Source: CBDFKS01 sp965248905
GTDB taxonomy: Bacteria; Chloroflexota; Dehalococcoidia; Lucifugimonadales; JAGWBF01
DNA: 64,000 nt
NCBI GenBank assembly: GCA_965248905.1
Contig: CBDFKS010000005.1
Coordinates: 124,001-188,000 of the forward strand
Direction of reading: 5' to 3'
The notes under the pieces were generated by a model that saw only the letters and a list, made by a program, of their open reading frames with translations, was not told the DNA's origin and did not search any database. Both the position numbers and the translations under genes were made by a program. Within the stretch, counting starts at the first letter, position 1. Each line of letters opens with the position of its first letter. Positions 6,933-16,258 of this stretch are shown here, in pieces.

Positions 6933-8105
6933 ATGAACGGATTGAAACGCAAGGTCAAAGAGCTGGCACGAGAGCTGGGGTTCGACCTGGTGGGAATAGC
7001 CTCGGCAGACCCCTTTGCCGACCACGAGTCCGTTACTCTTCAACGTCTGAAACAGGGGTTGATGGATGGCCTGCCATGGTATACAGAGTCGAGGGTACGT
7101 CGCGGCTGCAACCCACAGGAGCTATTACCGGGAGCTCGGTCCATTATAACCGTGGGCATGAGCTACTATTTACCCGATAAAAGCAGCGAAAGCCCCTCCA
7201 ATCTGACTGGCAAAGTGGCCCGATACAGCTGGGGAGACGACTACCACCATGTCCTGAAAGAACGAATGAAAACGTTGGTTGAGAGTCTGGCGCTGCAATT
7301 AGACCGTACGTTGCAAGCCAAATGGTACGTGGACGACGGGCCCATGCTGGACAGAGCCGTGGCCCAGCGAGGTGGCATCGGCTGGTTCGGCAAAAATACC
7401 AATATCCTCACATCCTCCCATGGCTCCTGGATATTTCTGGGTCAGGTGATCACCGATCTGGAGTTGGAGCCTGATCCACCTTTGAAAAAGACATGTGGCA
7501 GCTGCGTTAGATGTATCGACGCATGTCCCACCGATGCAATCGTGGCGCCTTATGTCATAGACAATACCCGCTGCATCTCTTACCTCACCATTGAGAACCG
7601 CGGTCCCATACCACGTGACCTCCGACCTCTGATGTATGACTGGGTGTTCGGCTGCGATATCTGCCAGGATGTCTGCCCCGTAAACATCAAGGCGGCATAT
7701 ACCGAGGAGCAAGCCTTCAAGAAGCGACGTTTTAGCTCCGTGGACCTGATAAGCCTACTGGAGATGACGGAAGAGGAGTTCAAGGAGCGATTTCGCAACA
7801 GCCCCATAAAACGAGCCAAACGCATTGGACTACAGCGCAATGCCTGCGTGGCTCTGGGCAACGCTGGAGACCCGGCAGCAGTTCCTGCGCTGGCGGCGGC
7901 CATGGAGCACGAGGAGTCATTAGTGCGTAGTCATGCGGTGTGGGCCCTCGGGCAAATCGGTGGTCCGGAGGCTATCAGTGCTCTTGAGCGGGCACTGACT
8001 AACGAGAAGGACGCTCAGGTTGTCGAAGAGGTAGGAGCAGCGCTGACAGACGCCAAGAGCAAGGGCCGAAGAAGTGAAGCATCACAGATCACCGTTGCAC
8101 CTTAG
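6933..8105 (+). CDS. queG: Epoxyqueuosine reductase QueG with C-terminal HEAT repeats
   Basis: QueG reduces epoxyqueuosine to queuosine in tRNA, using cobalamin and two [4Fe-4S] clusters. The ATG at 6933 (MNGLKRKVKELA) is preferred to an upstream ATG at 6882, since family members start here. Seen: LARELGFDLVGIASADP at the N-terminus; the catalytic/cobalamin region WYVDDGPMLDRAVAQRGG followed by GWFGKNTN; cluster motifs CGSCVRCIDACP and CDICQDVCP; and a HEAT-repeat tail (AVPALAAAM..., AVWALGQIGGPEAI). About 390 residues, normal length. It stands alone, directly after the insertion sequence, whose outer end may influence its promoter. Confidence 0.93.
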   Translation: MNGLKRKVKELARELGFDLVGIASADPFADHESVTLQRLKQGLMDGLPWYTESRVRRGCNPQELLPGARSIITVGMSYYLPDKSSESPSNLTGKVARYSWGDDYHHVLKERMKTLVESLALQLDRTLQAKWYVDDGPMLDRAVAQRGGIGWFGKNTNILTSSHGSWIFLGQVITDLELEPDPPLKKTCGSCVRCIDACPTDAIVAPYVIDNTRCISYLTIENRGPIPRDLRPLMYDWVFGCDICQDVCPVNIKAAYTEEQAFKKRRFSSVDLISLLEMTEEEFKERFRNSPIKRAKRIGLQRNACVALGNAGDPAAVPALAAAMEHEESLVRSHAVWALGQIGGPEAISALERALTNEKDAQVVEEVGAALTDAKSKGRRSEASQITVAP

Positions 8106-8302
8106 GAAGCCGTACACCAAGCACTGGAATTAGCTTCAAGGCATAGCGGCTTCTTAAGTAACTGGGTCCTTTTGGATGATTCTACCGCCCACAGCCCGAA
8201 AACCGATGCCGACTGCGCATTGCCACACTCAAGAAGAGCCTCAATTTGCCAGTTCTTCCGACAGTACGGTTCTCGAACACCCCTTGGATCGGCCACGAGC
8301 AG

Positions 8303-8806
8303 TCAGACTTTAGTTTCTTCTTTGGGCGCGGGGGCGGCATTTGGTGAGCGCCGGGAGCGACCGGACTTCATTCTTCTCATCTCCTCTTCCACCAGCATGA
8401 AGTCTCTTTTGGGGAGGAGGTGCAAAGTGCTCTGGGCGAAGGCGATATACCAATCCTCGGGCGTCCATCTGCGTACGTAATCCAGCCTGGGAGCCAGTTG
8501 ACTGACGTCCATTAGATTGCCATTAGGCAGGACTACCTCCCCCTGGATACGCACCTTAAATGCCCATTCGCTGTTTCCTTCGGGCTTCCAAGTTGGAGTC
8601 CGGTCTTCGAAATACTGAGATTTTATCGTTGCTGTTGCGCCGAACTGTCTGATACAGCCTATGTAAAAGAGCATCCGGTCTCCCGGTTCCATTCGTTGTA
8701 CCTTGCGTTGATGATGGACCTTCAGGCCTTGAACTGTGAAACCAAGCTTGCGGGTGATCTCGAAGTTTTCTGGGCTGGTGACCACCATCCAGTAGTTTTT
8801 GGGCAT
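8303..8806 (-). CDS. EVE domain protein
   Basis: An EVE/PUA-like domain of about 135 residues with a basic, proline-rich tail. The ATG at 8806 (MPKNYWMVVTSPENFEIT) is preferred to one at 8839. Typical segments are YWMVVTSPENF, then RMEPGDRMLFYIGCIRQFGA and WAFKVRIQGEVVLP. EVE domains bind modified bases in nucleic acids in several characterised systems, sometimes in defence, but this gene has no nuclease or methylase neighbour. The ~25-residue tail RSRRSPNAAPAPKEE is probably disordered. Confidence 0.85.
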   Translation of the reverse strand: MPKNYWMVVTSPENFEITRKLGFTVQGLKVHHQRKVQRMEPGDRMLFYIGCIRQFGATATIKSQYFEDRTPTWKPEGNSEWAFKVRIQGEVVLPNGNLMDVSQLAPRLDYVRRWTPEDWYIAFAQSTLHLLPKRDFMLVEEEMRRMKSGRSRRSPNAAPAPKEETKV

Positions 8807-8902
8807 TGTTACCTCAAGTTTCGCTAAAGTAAGTATCAAGCAATTCTAGCATATCCTGAGTTCCTCCATTCAAGGGATGGGGAGACTTAGAGCTGATACA
8901 TA

Positions 8903-10078
8903 TCAAGAGGCCAGTCGGATAATCTTGTAGGTGTATTGGAATAGCTTAAATGCCTCTTTGACAAATGTGATGGGCCCTACGGTCTTGTCGGGTGTCACGT
9001 GGGAAAAGAAAGAGAACTCGGTGTAGTGTAACTCTAACCGGTCCTGGAGGGCATCCGCCAGCCGTTTGGACTCTTCTGAGGGAACAGCGTCGTCCTCCCT
9101 GTCGTGGGCGATCAACAGCCGGGCCTTCAGATTATGGACATAGTTGCTGGGTGAGATCCTCTCAAGCTCTTCAAGTAAAGTCGTGGGTAGCTCTTGAATC
9201 AACGCCTCGGCTTGCTCCAGCGTCAGCCTGTCCTTCTCTTCTCTAGCATTCAGGGATGACAGCAACTGATATACCGCCGCGCCCTCCTTGGATAGATCGG
9301 GGGCCTTAGGCGAGTCGGAGAGCTCCTTCTCGATGAAGATGCGGGTTAACACCTCTTTCTCTGCTTCATCTACCAGGCCTTCTATAAGCTGATTGGTGAA
9401 CACCTCCTGAGTCAGACTTCGAGGGTCCCAGGGCTCTGCAACGTCGGAGTAGAAGCTTCGCCTAGTGGCGATTTGCTCCAGAAGGTCTTGCATGTCATAG
9501 TAGGCGCCGAAGGAACTCACGAAATCCACGTGGTCGTTGATTCGCGAATCCGAGGCTGCGACCAGGGCTATGGAAGCGCCCACACAGAACCCTCCCATGC
9601 CTACCCGCTCCTTATCCACGTAGTCGAGACCTCTGAGATAGTTAAATGCCCAGACCAGGTTATCGGGCTCGGTGGCTTGAACCCGCTTTTCCAGCATGGA
9701 AGGAGACCAGGGCATCATGACCACGAACCCAGCTCTGGCAAGCCCGTTGCCCAGGTTAACCACCCGGCTGTCGTTTCTTGGGGCGGGGTTGACTCCCAGA
9801 AATATCAGCACCCCGGCACGTTCTTTGTTGTCGGGAATCCGGTAGATGTCGGCGTCACTCAGCCCATCGCCCACAGGGAAGGTAACAGACTCTCGTATAG
9901 GGTCAGCCGTCACCCACTCCTGGGGTTTCACGGGGATAGGCAGTACCTGGGTGACGAATAAGAAAGAGCTAACTATGGCCCTGCCTTCCGGAGCGAGGGC
10001 CAGGAAGTTGAGCATGATAAAGACCAATATCCCCAGCCCGATGCCGGTCCTACGGAACCACCGTCGTATGGCTCTCAT
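8903..10078 (-). CDS. Membrane-anchored dienelactone-hydrolase-like alpha/beta hydrolase
   Basis: About 391 residues from the ATG at 10078, which follows GGAAGGG. The N-terminus has an Arg-rich patch and one membrane helix (GIGLGILVFIMLNFLALAP), so the hydrolase domain would face outward. The core shows the nucleophile elbow GMGGFCVGASIALVAA, with a cysteine as in dienelactone hydrolases rather than serine. A late Asp (HDREDDAVPSEES) and His (FSFFSHVTPD) complete the likely triad. A ~100-residue helical insertion (acidic, Leu/Glu-rich) splits the domain. Substrate unknown. Confidence 0.75.
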   Translation of the reverse strand: MRAIRRWFRRTGIGLGILVFIMLNFLALAPEGRAIVSSFLFVTQVLPIPVKPQEWVTADPIRESVTFPVGDGLSDADIYRIPDNKERAGVLIFLGVNPAPRNDSRVVNLGNGLARAGFVVMMPWSPSMLEKRVQATEPDNLVWAFNYLRGLDYVDKERVGMGGFCVGASIALVAASDSRINDHVDFVSSFGAYYDMQDLLEQIATRRSFYSDVAEPWDPRSLTQEVFTNQLIEGLVDEAEKEVLTRIFIEKELSDSPKAPDLSKEGAAVYQLLSSLNAREEKDRLTLEQAEALIQELPTTLLEELERISPSNYVHNLKARLLIAHDREDDAVPSEESKRLADALQDRLELHYTEFSFFSHVTPDKTVGPITFVKEAFKLFQYTYKIIRLAS

Positions 10079-10264
10079 TCGCCCTTCCAAGAGCTTTCTG
10101 TATGGCAATGATTGTATCACTGCTCAGGGCAACAATTAGACAGCAATCGCGCCTATTGCCCAGAGTATAAGTCGCTACCGCAGTCCTCGATTTTTGACAT
10201 TCCATAAGCCCATTGCTATAGTGGGCGCTACCAAAGCCGGTAGCCTAATCTAGTTAACAGAGTC

Positions 10265-10789
10265 TTGAGTGAGGGAGTTATAGTGAATTGGGCCGAATGC
10301 CTTGTACAGTGCCTCAAGGACGCGCGGATTTCGTTGATCGCCTATGTCCCCGACGCCAATATAGATTACCCTATGCGCCTGATGGGCGACGACCCCTTCT
10401 TCCACGTGGTCTCCGCTGCCAGGGAGGAAGAAGCTATCGGAATAGCTGTCGGGGCGTATGCGGCGGGCCGAAACTCCGCCGTATTCATGCAGTCCAGCGG
10501 CTTCGGCAACTGCATCAACGCCGTAGGCAGCCTCTGCATACCACACCGGGTGCCCATACCCTTCTTCATCAACCTGAGGGGTGATCTGGGCGACTTCAAT
10601 ATCGCCCAGGTGCCCATGGGCAGGGCTACCAGGCCCATCCTGGACATCCTGGGCCTACCCCACTACACCCTCACGGGTGAGCAGGACATGGACAGGATCG
10701 TCGCAGGCGCCATCCAGCTCTGCTACTCCAGCCGCCAGCCGGTGGCCGTCTGCCTGACACCCCTCCTTCACGGAGGCAAAAGTGTATAG
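10265..10789 (+). CDS. Thiamine-diphosphate decarboxylase alpha subunit (sulfopyruvate/phosphonopyruvate type)
   Basis: A 174-residue pyrimidine-binding (PYR) half of a ThDP enzyme, with the catalytic glutamate in AAREEEAIGIAVGAYAAGR and the FMQSSGFGNCINAVGSL segment typical of sulfopyruvate decarboxylase ComD and phosphonopyruvate decarboxylase. The TTG at 10265 is the listed start; a GTG at 10283 is also possible. It overlaps the beta-subunit gene by 8 bp, so the subunits are made together. Likely substrate is a 3-substituted pyruvate; no coenzyme M or phosphonate gene is nearby to decide which. Confidence 0.82.
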   Translation: MSEGVIVNWAECLVQCLKDARISLIAYVPDANIDYPMRLMGDDPFFHVVSAAREEEAIGIAVGAYAAGRNSAVFMQSSGFGNCINAVGSLCIPHRVPIPFFINLRGDLGDFNIAQVPMGRATRPILDILGLPHYTLTGEQDMDRIVAGAIQLCYSSRQPVAVCLTPLLHGGKSV

Positions 10790-11360
10790 GCTGGACGGCA
10801 CCGAAATAGTCTTGAAGCACGTTGGGGACAGTCCCGTCGTCAGCAACCTAGGCCCCACCAGCAACGAGTTGTGGCACTCGGGACACCGTCCTCGAAACTT
10901 CTATACATACGGGGCCATGGGCCTCTGCTCATCCATCGCCTTGGGCATCGCCCTTTCTACGAAAGAAAAGGTGGTATCTCTGGACGGCGATGGCTCGCTG
11001 CTAATGAACATGGGCACCATCGCCACCATAGGCCGGGAAAAGCCCTCCAACCTGATCGTCGTGGTCTGGGACAACGAAGAGTGGGGGCAGACGGGCCACC
11101 AGCCCAGCCACACCGCCATGGGCACGGACCTGGAGCGGGTGGCCCAGGGCTGCGGCATCTCCAAGACAGCCACCGTATCCACGGAATCCGAGCTGGAATC
11201 GATCTTCGTGAAGGCCCTGGGCTCCGAAGGCCCCTGGTTTATCGTGGCCAAGATACAAGAGGCTGCAGAAGAGGTCCCCTTCGCGCCCATCGAGCCGGAG
11301 CTGACCCTCTACCGATTCCGCGAAAGCTTCGTCGGGCCACCCCGACCGGCGGGGGGCTAG
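10782..11360 (+). CDS. Thiamine-diphosphate decarboxylase beta subunit (ComE-like)
   Basis: A 192-residue pyrophosphate-binding (PP) half. It carries the ThDP/Mg motif: GDGSLLMNMGTIATIG, then NLIVVVWDNEEWGQTG (GDG...N). Upstream, RNFYTYGAMGLCSSIALGIA is the usual subunit interface. It pairs with the overlapping alpha gene to form a two-subunit decarboxylase of the sulfopyruvate/phosphonopyruvate group. The start GTG at 10782 lies inside the alpha 3' end (overlap 10782-10789). Length and motifs are normal. Confidence 0.82.
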   Translation: MYRLDGTEIVLKHVGDSPVVSNLGPTSNELWHSGHRPRNFYTYGAMGLCSSIALGIALSTKEKVVSLDGDGSLLMNMGTIATIGREKPSNLIVVVWDNEEWGQTGHQPSHTAMGTDLERVAQGCGISKTATVSTESELESIFVKALGSEGPWFIVAKIQEAAEEVPFAPIEPELTLYRFRESFVGPPRPAGG

Positions 11361-11443
11361 GATAAGTAGCGAGTGTCTGGGCGGAGTGTAACTGAAAAGA
11401 CACCAGAGTGAAGGGCGACAGTGCCCGGAATCAGGAGAGGCCA

Positions 11444-12391
11444 ATGCCACAGGTTTTACCCTTAACTCATGTAGACCCGAGAACCGTATGGAAGAATGAG
11501 GCGACTGACTTCACCCCCTGGCTAGCAGACAATCTTCAAGCCCTCGGAGATGCATTAGGGATGGACTTGGAATTTGTAAGTAAGGAGGCTCCGGTTGGCC
11601 CATTTTCCGCGGATATCATCGCTACTGAGGCAAGCACTAGGAGAAACGTTGTGGTCGAAAACCAACTGGCGCAGACTAACCATGACCACCTCGGGAAAGT
11701 TCTTACTTACGCTGCGGGGTACAACGCGGACGTAGTGGTTTGGGTTTCACCAGAGTTCCGAGATGAACACCGACAGGCACTGGATTGGTTGAACCAGCGT
11801 ACCGATACGCAGACGGAGTTCTACGGGGTGCTGGTCGAGTTGCTTCGCATCGGAAACTCGGAGTCGGCCTTCAACTTCCAAGTCGTCGCGCGTCCAAATC
11901 AATGGCGGAAGAGTAAGGTTGGCACGACAGATTCCCGACCCTTGTCTGAACGGCGTGAGGCATATCGGACGTTCTTCCGATCGCTCCTCGAAAGACTGCG
12001 TGAGGAACATCGGTTCACCAATGCCAGAGCAGGTCAGCCCCAAAGTTGGTATTATTTTTCCACAGGCGTCCGAGGCATCAACTATGGGGCAAGCTTCGCA
12101 CAAGGAGGGCGCGCACGGGCCGAGATGTATATAGACACACCAGATTTGGACGAAAACAAACGTTTATATGACACACTACTTGCTCAAAAGGATGGTGTCG
12201 AGCAGACCTATGGAGAGCAATTGTCGTGGGAGCGATTGGACAATCGCCGGGCTTCCAGGGTTGCCGTCTATCGCAGCGGTAGTATCGATGATGCGGAAGA
12301 GGAACTGAAGGTCATCGAAGATTGGCTGGTTGAGAAACTGCTCAAATTCAAAGCTGCGGTTTTGCCCGTGCTCTCCGAAGCAAATGTCTAG
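11444..12391 (+). CDS. DUF4268 protein with nuclease-like N-terminal domain
   Basis: The ATG at 11444 follows AGGAGAGGCCA. About 315 residues. The N-terminal half has the pattern GPFSADIIATEA ... RNVVVENQLAQTNHDHLGKV, i.e. D-x(n)-E-x-Q followed by a helix starting T-x-H-x-x-L-G, as in PD-(D/E)XK-like DUF4268/DUF91-type proteins. The C-terminal half (RTFFRSLLERLREEH ... YYFSTGVRGINYGASF) is the DUF4268 domain. Such proteins are often found in mobile or defence contexts, but here it stands alone. A nuclease role is inference from the motif. Confidence 0.75.
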   Translation: MPQVLPLTHVDPRTVWKNEATDFTPWLADNLQALGDALGMDLEFVSKEAPVGPFSADIIATEASTRRNVVVENQLAQTNHDHLGKVLTYAAGYNADVVVWVSPEFRDEHRQALDWLNQRTDTQTEFYGVLVELLRIGNSESAFNFQVVARPNQWRKSKVGTTDSRPLSERREAYRTFFRSLLERLREEHRFTNARAGQPQSWYYFSTGVRGINYGASFAQGGRARAEMYIDTPDLDENKRLYDTLLAQKDGVEQTYGEQLSWERLDNRRASRVAVYRSGSIDDAEEELKVIEDWLVEKLLKFKAAVLPVLSEANV

Positions 12392-12526
12392 CAAATTAGC
12401 GCCACCGGCTAATCGCATAGCCGTTGAACGCTAACGCCTACCCGTGCCTGACATGTGGCCGTAAGCCGTCTCCTGCATCCGCCGTTCCCTATTCCCCGTT
12501 CCTCGTTCCCACGCCCCCTATCTCCG

Positions 12527-13237
12527 CTACGCAGTGTTCCAGATACCTTCAGGTGGCGGGGGAATCTTGACGACCCTGTCCACCACGACGCCCGGCGAGT
12601 GTATATGGTCGGGGTCCAGGCTCCCCACTTCGACGATCTCCTCTTCTACCTCAACGATGGTGATGCGGGCGGCCTGAGCCATTATGGGGTTGAAGTTGCG
12701 CTGGGTGAGCCGGTACTGAAGGTTGCCCCAGCTATCGGCTCTGTAGGCTCGAATGAAGGCATATTCAGCGTGCAAGGGGTACTCCAGGACGTACTCTCGG
12801 CCATTAATGGTACGATGCTCCTTCCCTTGCGCAAGCTCGGTGCCCACGCTGGTGGGTGTATAGAACGCGCCGATGCCTGCCCCCGCCGCTCGTATTCTCT
12901 CCGCCAGGGTCCCCTGAGGCACCAGCTCGGCCTCCATCTTTCCCGCTTCGTAGAGCTCCTCGAAAGCGAACCTGCGGGAGGGGTGGGGCGATGCAGTGAA
13001 GGCGCATATCATCTTCTTCACTCGTCCCGCCTCTATCAATCTGCCGATATCCATCAGGTTCCCAACAAAGCCGTGGTTGTTGGATATGCCAGTCAGCTCC
13101 TTGGCTCCCTGCCGTATCAGGGCTGCGATCAGATTGCGTGGTGTGCCCGGCGCGCCGAAGCCCGCGAACATTATGGTGGAGCCGTCGGGTATGTCGGCTA
13201 CAGCCTGATCAAAGGATTCGTAGACCTTGCTCTTCAC
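12527..13237 (-). CDS. CoA-transferase subunit A
   Basis: A 236-residue family I CoA-transferase alpha subunit. The glycine loop MFAGFGAPGTPRNLIAAL, the VPQGTLAERIRAAGAGIGAF segment and the DSWGNLQYRLTQRNFNP region are characteristic of ScoA/AtoD-type proteins. These move CoA between 3-oxoacids or similar acids and succinate or acetate. The beta subunit that carries the catalytic glutamate is not next to it on either side, which is unusual, since the two are normally adjacent. It could act with a beta subunit elsewhere or be a residual gene. Confidence 0.88.
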   Translation of the reverse strand: MKSKVYESFDQAVADIPDGSTIMFAGFGAPGTPRNLIAALIRQGAKELTGISNNHGFVGNLMDIGRLIEAGRVKKMICAFTASPHPSRRFAFEELYEAGKMEAELVPQGTLAERIRAAGAGIGAFYTPTSVGTELAQGKEHRTINGREYVLEYPLHAEYAFIRAYRADSWGNLQYRLTQRNFNPIMAQAARITIVEVEEEIVEVGSLDPDHIHSPGVVVDRVVKIPPPPEGIWNTA

Positions 13238-13400
13238 GGTATTATCTCCTTGCCTGTCCTCATGCCTACATACTATCTCAGAGATGTGGCCAATTCCATA
13301 GCTTATTTCTAAGGCCCCAATCTAATTCGACATTTGCTCTGAGTCGGGAGTAGTTCGCTCGACCTGAGATGGTAGAAGGCCCACCATGAGCGTTTGTTCC

Positions 13401-14015
13401 TTACTCACGGAAGAAGCCCTGTACCAATACCTTTAGCTGGCTCCAGTGGTCGTCAATGCTCTCCAGCTCAGCCTCGTCTAGCTCGTTGTAGCTTTTCCCC
13501 AGATCTGGAAACCACCACAGGGAGAAGGCCCAAAAACCCGGAACCACCGGCTTAGTCGCCGGCTTCTCCATCAGGAGCCCGGTCGCGCCTTGGACCTGCC
13601 AGGAGGCGATAGTCCGTCCATGCTCCCCAATCGCGATAGCCTCCACCCACGTAGCCCTGCGCTCCTCTCCGCTGTATGGTTCCATCAGCTCGATCAGACG
13701 TGCTAATCTGGCTTCATCATCCGCGGCCTCTCCTGCAAAACGGTGGGTAAGGATGCTGTCCCACTGGGAACCGAGGGCGGGAATTAGTAGACCTCCGTCG
13801 GAGGAGATAGCCAGCATCCCGGTAGCCGTGGACCAGGCTTGGGCCTTCTGCCGAGCGATTTCTTCGTGGGAGCCTCCCGTCTCTTGGGGTGAACTGACTG
13901 TGAGGCCATTTTCCTCGGGCGTTGCGGAGCTCATGGGAAGACCCTCAAGAATCCAGCGTAAGCGCTCCAGTTTGGCAGAGTTGGTGGTGGCCAGAAGGAT
14001 GTCAGTTTTTGACAT
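13401..14015 (-). CDS. Ham1/ITPase-like nucleotide diphosphatase
   Basis: From ATG 14015 (MSKTDILLATTNSAKLERLR) about 204 residues. The N-terminus LLATTNSAKLERLRWIL matches the substrate-binding start of XTP/dITP pyrophosphatases (T-x-N-x-x-K). ATGMLAISSDGGLLIPALG replaces the classic S-D-D-S-G-L, with DGG instead of DSG. KPVVPGFWAFSLWWFPDLGKSYNELDEAE aligns with the C-terminal part. Sequence divergence suggests a house-cleaning NTPase of altered specificity. An upstream in-frame ATG at 14096 would add 27 non-family residues, so I reject it. Confidence 0.7.
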   Translation of the reverse strand: MSKTDILLATTNSAKLERLRWILEGLPMSSATPEENGLTVSSPQETGGSHEEIARQKAQAWSTATGMLAISSDGGLLIPALGSQWDSILTHRFAGEAADDEARLARLIELMEPYSGEERRATWVEAIAIGEHGRTIASWQVQGATGLLMEKPATKPVVPGFWAFSLWWFPDLGKSYNELDEAELESIDDHWSQLKVLVQGFFRE

Positions 14016-14541
14016 TAATTCACCATCAGTTAATCTAGCATCTTCAAGAATCTTACCCGCCTGTATAAAGGCCGCATAGCCCGATCGTCCCGACATGGGT
14101 CGCCACGGTCTTGGTAGAGGTTTAGTGTCTATACCGGATATGCTAATTCGTTCCGCCTTGAAGTTAATGGGCCATGGTGTAACCTATATTATAATGGGAA
14201 AAGTTAACGCTCCCATAGGCATATTGGTTTGTCCCGAGATAGCCTGGGACCTGGATTGAACGAAAGAGACGTAAAATACACATAATTCACAGGCAACTTA
14301 CGCTACATTCTCAGCTATGATATGTATAAATAGTACATACGGATCAGAGTCAGGTGTCAGGAGTCGCTCGTGCTAGTGAGGTCCAAAGGTTTATACAACG
14401 CGACACGGTTTGAGACATTAGCAATGGAGGGGTGGACTCTGATGACAGATGTACTGGCTCCCTACCGCTGTGGCGGTAGAGCACCCGAGCAGCCCTGGCG
14501 CTGCATGATACCAATAATCGTGGCTCAATAGGAGGAAGAAT
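14016..14541. other. Intergenic stretch with a short palindrome
   Basis: About 530 bp without a convincing gene. TATGTA at 14319 and TACATA at 14334 form an imperfect palindrome flanking an AT-rich core that could be part of a promoter. The strong AGGAGGAAGAAT before 14542 belongs to the next gene. Confidence 0.4.
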
Positions 14542-14997
14542 ATGTGGCGAACTCGAATTTCCGTGGTGTTGGGAGTATTTACAGCAACACTCATTGTCGG
14601 GGCTGCGGTAGCTTACGCGGGATGGTATTGGAACGCCCAAATTGACGTAGAGGGAGCGGATGTGAGGACACAGTGGACGGTGGTGGGAGACCCCGACGGT
14701 GCCAACAATTATGAGGCTGATATCCATGTCGATCTCCCCCCTGGAGCCGAGGCCTCCATCGAGGAGATAGCCTGGAACGAAACTGTGACCCTAGGTGAAG
14801 ACGAAAATCTGAAGTGCGGTAAGAAGGGCGTGGAGGCAGAGGTCACCTACAACATTGAGGGCCTAGATGGCGCTGATGGCAAGAAAGTCAATGTCACGGT
14901 AACCGCCGATGGGAAGAAGATCGGCAGGGGACGTGGCGAACTCGGCGACGACATCTCTGTAAGAGTTCGAATACCAACCCATGGGAAGGTATGCTAG
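14542..14997 (+). CDS. Secreted hypothetical protein
   Basis: A 151-residue protein with an excellent ribosome binding site (AGGAGGAAGAAT) and a Sec signal peptide: MWRTR, hydrophobic core, then AAVAYA before the mature chain. The mature part is acidic and rich in beta-strand-like alternation (IDVEGADVRTQWTVVGDPDG, EVTYNIEGLDGADGKKVNVT), suggesting a small exported beta-sandwich. Two cysteines (LKCGKK and the last residue, KVC) could form one disulphide. Not recognised as a named family. The downstream IS630 begins 124 bp after its stop. Confidence 0.7.
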   Translation: MWRTRISVVLGVFTATLIVGAAVAYAGWYWNAQIDVEGADVRTQWTVVGDPDGANNYEADIHVDLPPGAEASIEEIAWNETVTLGEDENLKCGKKGVEAEVTYNIEGLDGADGKKVNVTVTADGKKIGRGRGELGDDISVRVRIPTHGKVC

Positions 14998-15134
14998 ATT
15001 TACCGGCTTAAAGTGACGGCATCGATCCATGGGTTCATAATAGGTCAACCCTCTGGCTAGTTGTGCGGAATACAAGTTTGGAAGTGTTGTTAAGTCATCA
15101 ACTTGCTCGTTCGAGGAGCTAGTACTCAGTCAAC

Positions 15135-15782
15135 CTAATTGTTGGCAGGATAGAGATGGTGAAGCTTGACTCGGGCGTCCACAGTGGAGAATCTCCAGTC
15201 AATGGTTGCTCCGGCTTGGTTTCGTTCTGCCTCCAGGGCCGCGATCTCGCCACTCAAAGTCTCTTCATCGGCAATACGCCGGCGCAGGACTCGCCTGGCC
15301 AAGACACTGAACTCGATCTCTGCCATGTTGAGCCAACTACCGTGCTTGGGAGTGTAGTGAAACTCCAAGCGTTTGCGTATTCGCCTAGCCTCCTTGGGCT
15401 CGAAGGTTTCGTAGAGGGAAGCTGGTTTGTGGGTGTTGAGGTTGTCCAGCACCACCCGGATCTTCTCGGACGCTGGGTAAGCTTCATCGGCCAGCCACCG
15501 CATCTGCTTAGCGAAGTCCACCATGGTACGACGTTCGGTCACTGCCACATGCCTCCAGCCCGCCAGGGGCTCGCACAGCATGAACAGGTTTCGGGTGCCA
15601 TTGCGCTGGTACTCGTAATCGTATCGCTCCCGTCGTGCCGGCTTGGGCGGGATCGGAGACCTCTTTTCCGCCAGCAACTGCTTGGAGGTCTCGTCGAAAC
15701 AGACCACCGGGCGCTCTGGGTCATAGGGTTCCGCGTAAAGGTCCAGCACATCCTCCATACACGCCACAAACTCGGCGCTCAC
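15135..15782 (-). CDS. IS630 transposase, DDE half (OrfB)
   Basis: The catalytic half of the IS630/Tc1-mariner-type transposase. The first Asp is in RPVVCFDETSKQLL, the second in KIRVVLDNLNTHKP, and the Glu in HGSWLNMAEIEFSVLARR. In the -1 frame relative to OrfA the protein reads on smoothly (KKNSLKPWQKKEWCIPQ, then VSAEFVAC), so the active enzyme is a fusion made by frameshifting. OrfB alone could start at the listed GTG, but its true N-terminus is the fusion. Confidence 0.88.
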   Translation of the reverse strand: MSAEFVACMEDVLDLYAEPYDPERPVVCFDETSKQLLAEKRSPIPPKPARRERYDYEYQRNGTRNLFMLCEPLAGWRHVAVTERRTMVDFAKQMRWLADEAYPASEKIRVVLDNLNTHKPASLYETFEPKEARRIRKRLEFHYTPKHGSWLNMAEIEFSVLARRVLRRRIADEETLSGEIAALEAERNQAGATIDWRFSTVDARVKLHHLYPANN

Positions 15783-16258
15783 CTGGGGAATACACCACTC
15801 CTTCTTCTGCCACGGCTTGAGACTGTTTTTTTCAACCGCTTGCGAATTCCCTCGTGGGACATGGAGGGCGCCAGCCCCAACTCCACCACCTTGTTTGCCA
15901 GGAGCCGCAGGGTCCAGTGGTCATGGCCTGGGGGGGCCTCGCTGCACGCCAGGGCAATCAGGTGCGCTTCCCCCCGCTCATCCAGTTTGGTCGGATGTCC
16001 TGGCCGAGGATCTTCCTCCAAGGCCCGCTTCAGTCCTCCCTCCAGGTACCGCCGCTTGGTACGGCACACCGTACCCGCAGACGTGTCCAGCGCCTCCACG
16101 ATGCGCATCACCCCCCAGCCCGTATCTGCCTTTAGCAGAATACGGGCCCGGGCAACCTTTCGCGCTGGGCTCTTTCCCCCGCGAATCAGTCGTTCCAACT
16201 GGTCTCGTTCTTCCCTTTCCAACCGGACCACATACCGTTCTCGTCCCATGGCTGCCAC
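15779..16258 (-). CDS. IS630 transposase, HTH half (OrfA)
   Basis: 159 residues with two helix-turn-helix regions: GKSPARKVARARILLKAD with IVEALDTSAGTVCRTKRRYL, and the Leu-rich WTLRLLANKVVELGLAP with MSHEGIRKRLKK. It ends in a basic out-of-family tail (SSRGRRRSGVFPR), showing that the zero frame leaves the family sequence after the A7 run at 15832-15826. A -1 slip there (LKK then NSLKPW) yields the full transposase. OrfA alone probably binds the inverted repeats as a regulator. Confidence 0.88.
   Translation of the reverse strand: MAAMGRERYVVRLEREERDQLERLIRGGKSPARKVARARILLKADTGWGVMRIVEALDTSAGTVCRTKRRYLEGGLKRALEEDPRPGHPTKLDERGEAHLIALACSEAPPGHDHWTLRLLANKVVELGLAPSMSHEGIRKRLKKTVSSRGRRRSGVFPR

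Noticed and set aside
12455..13312. Long plus-strand frame opposite the CoA-transferase gene
   Set aside because: It is the antisense shadow of a clear family I CoA-transferase; no family pattern on this strand.
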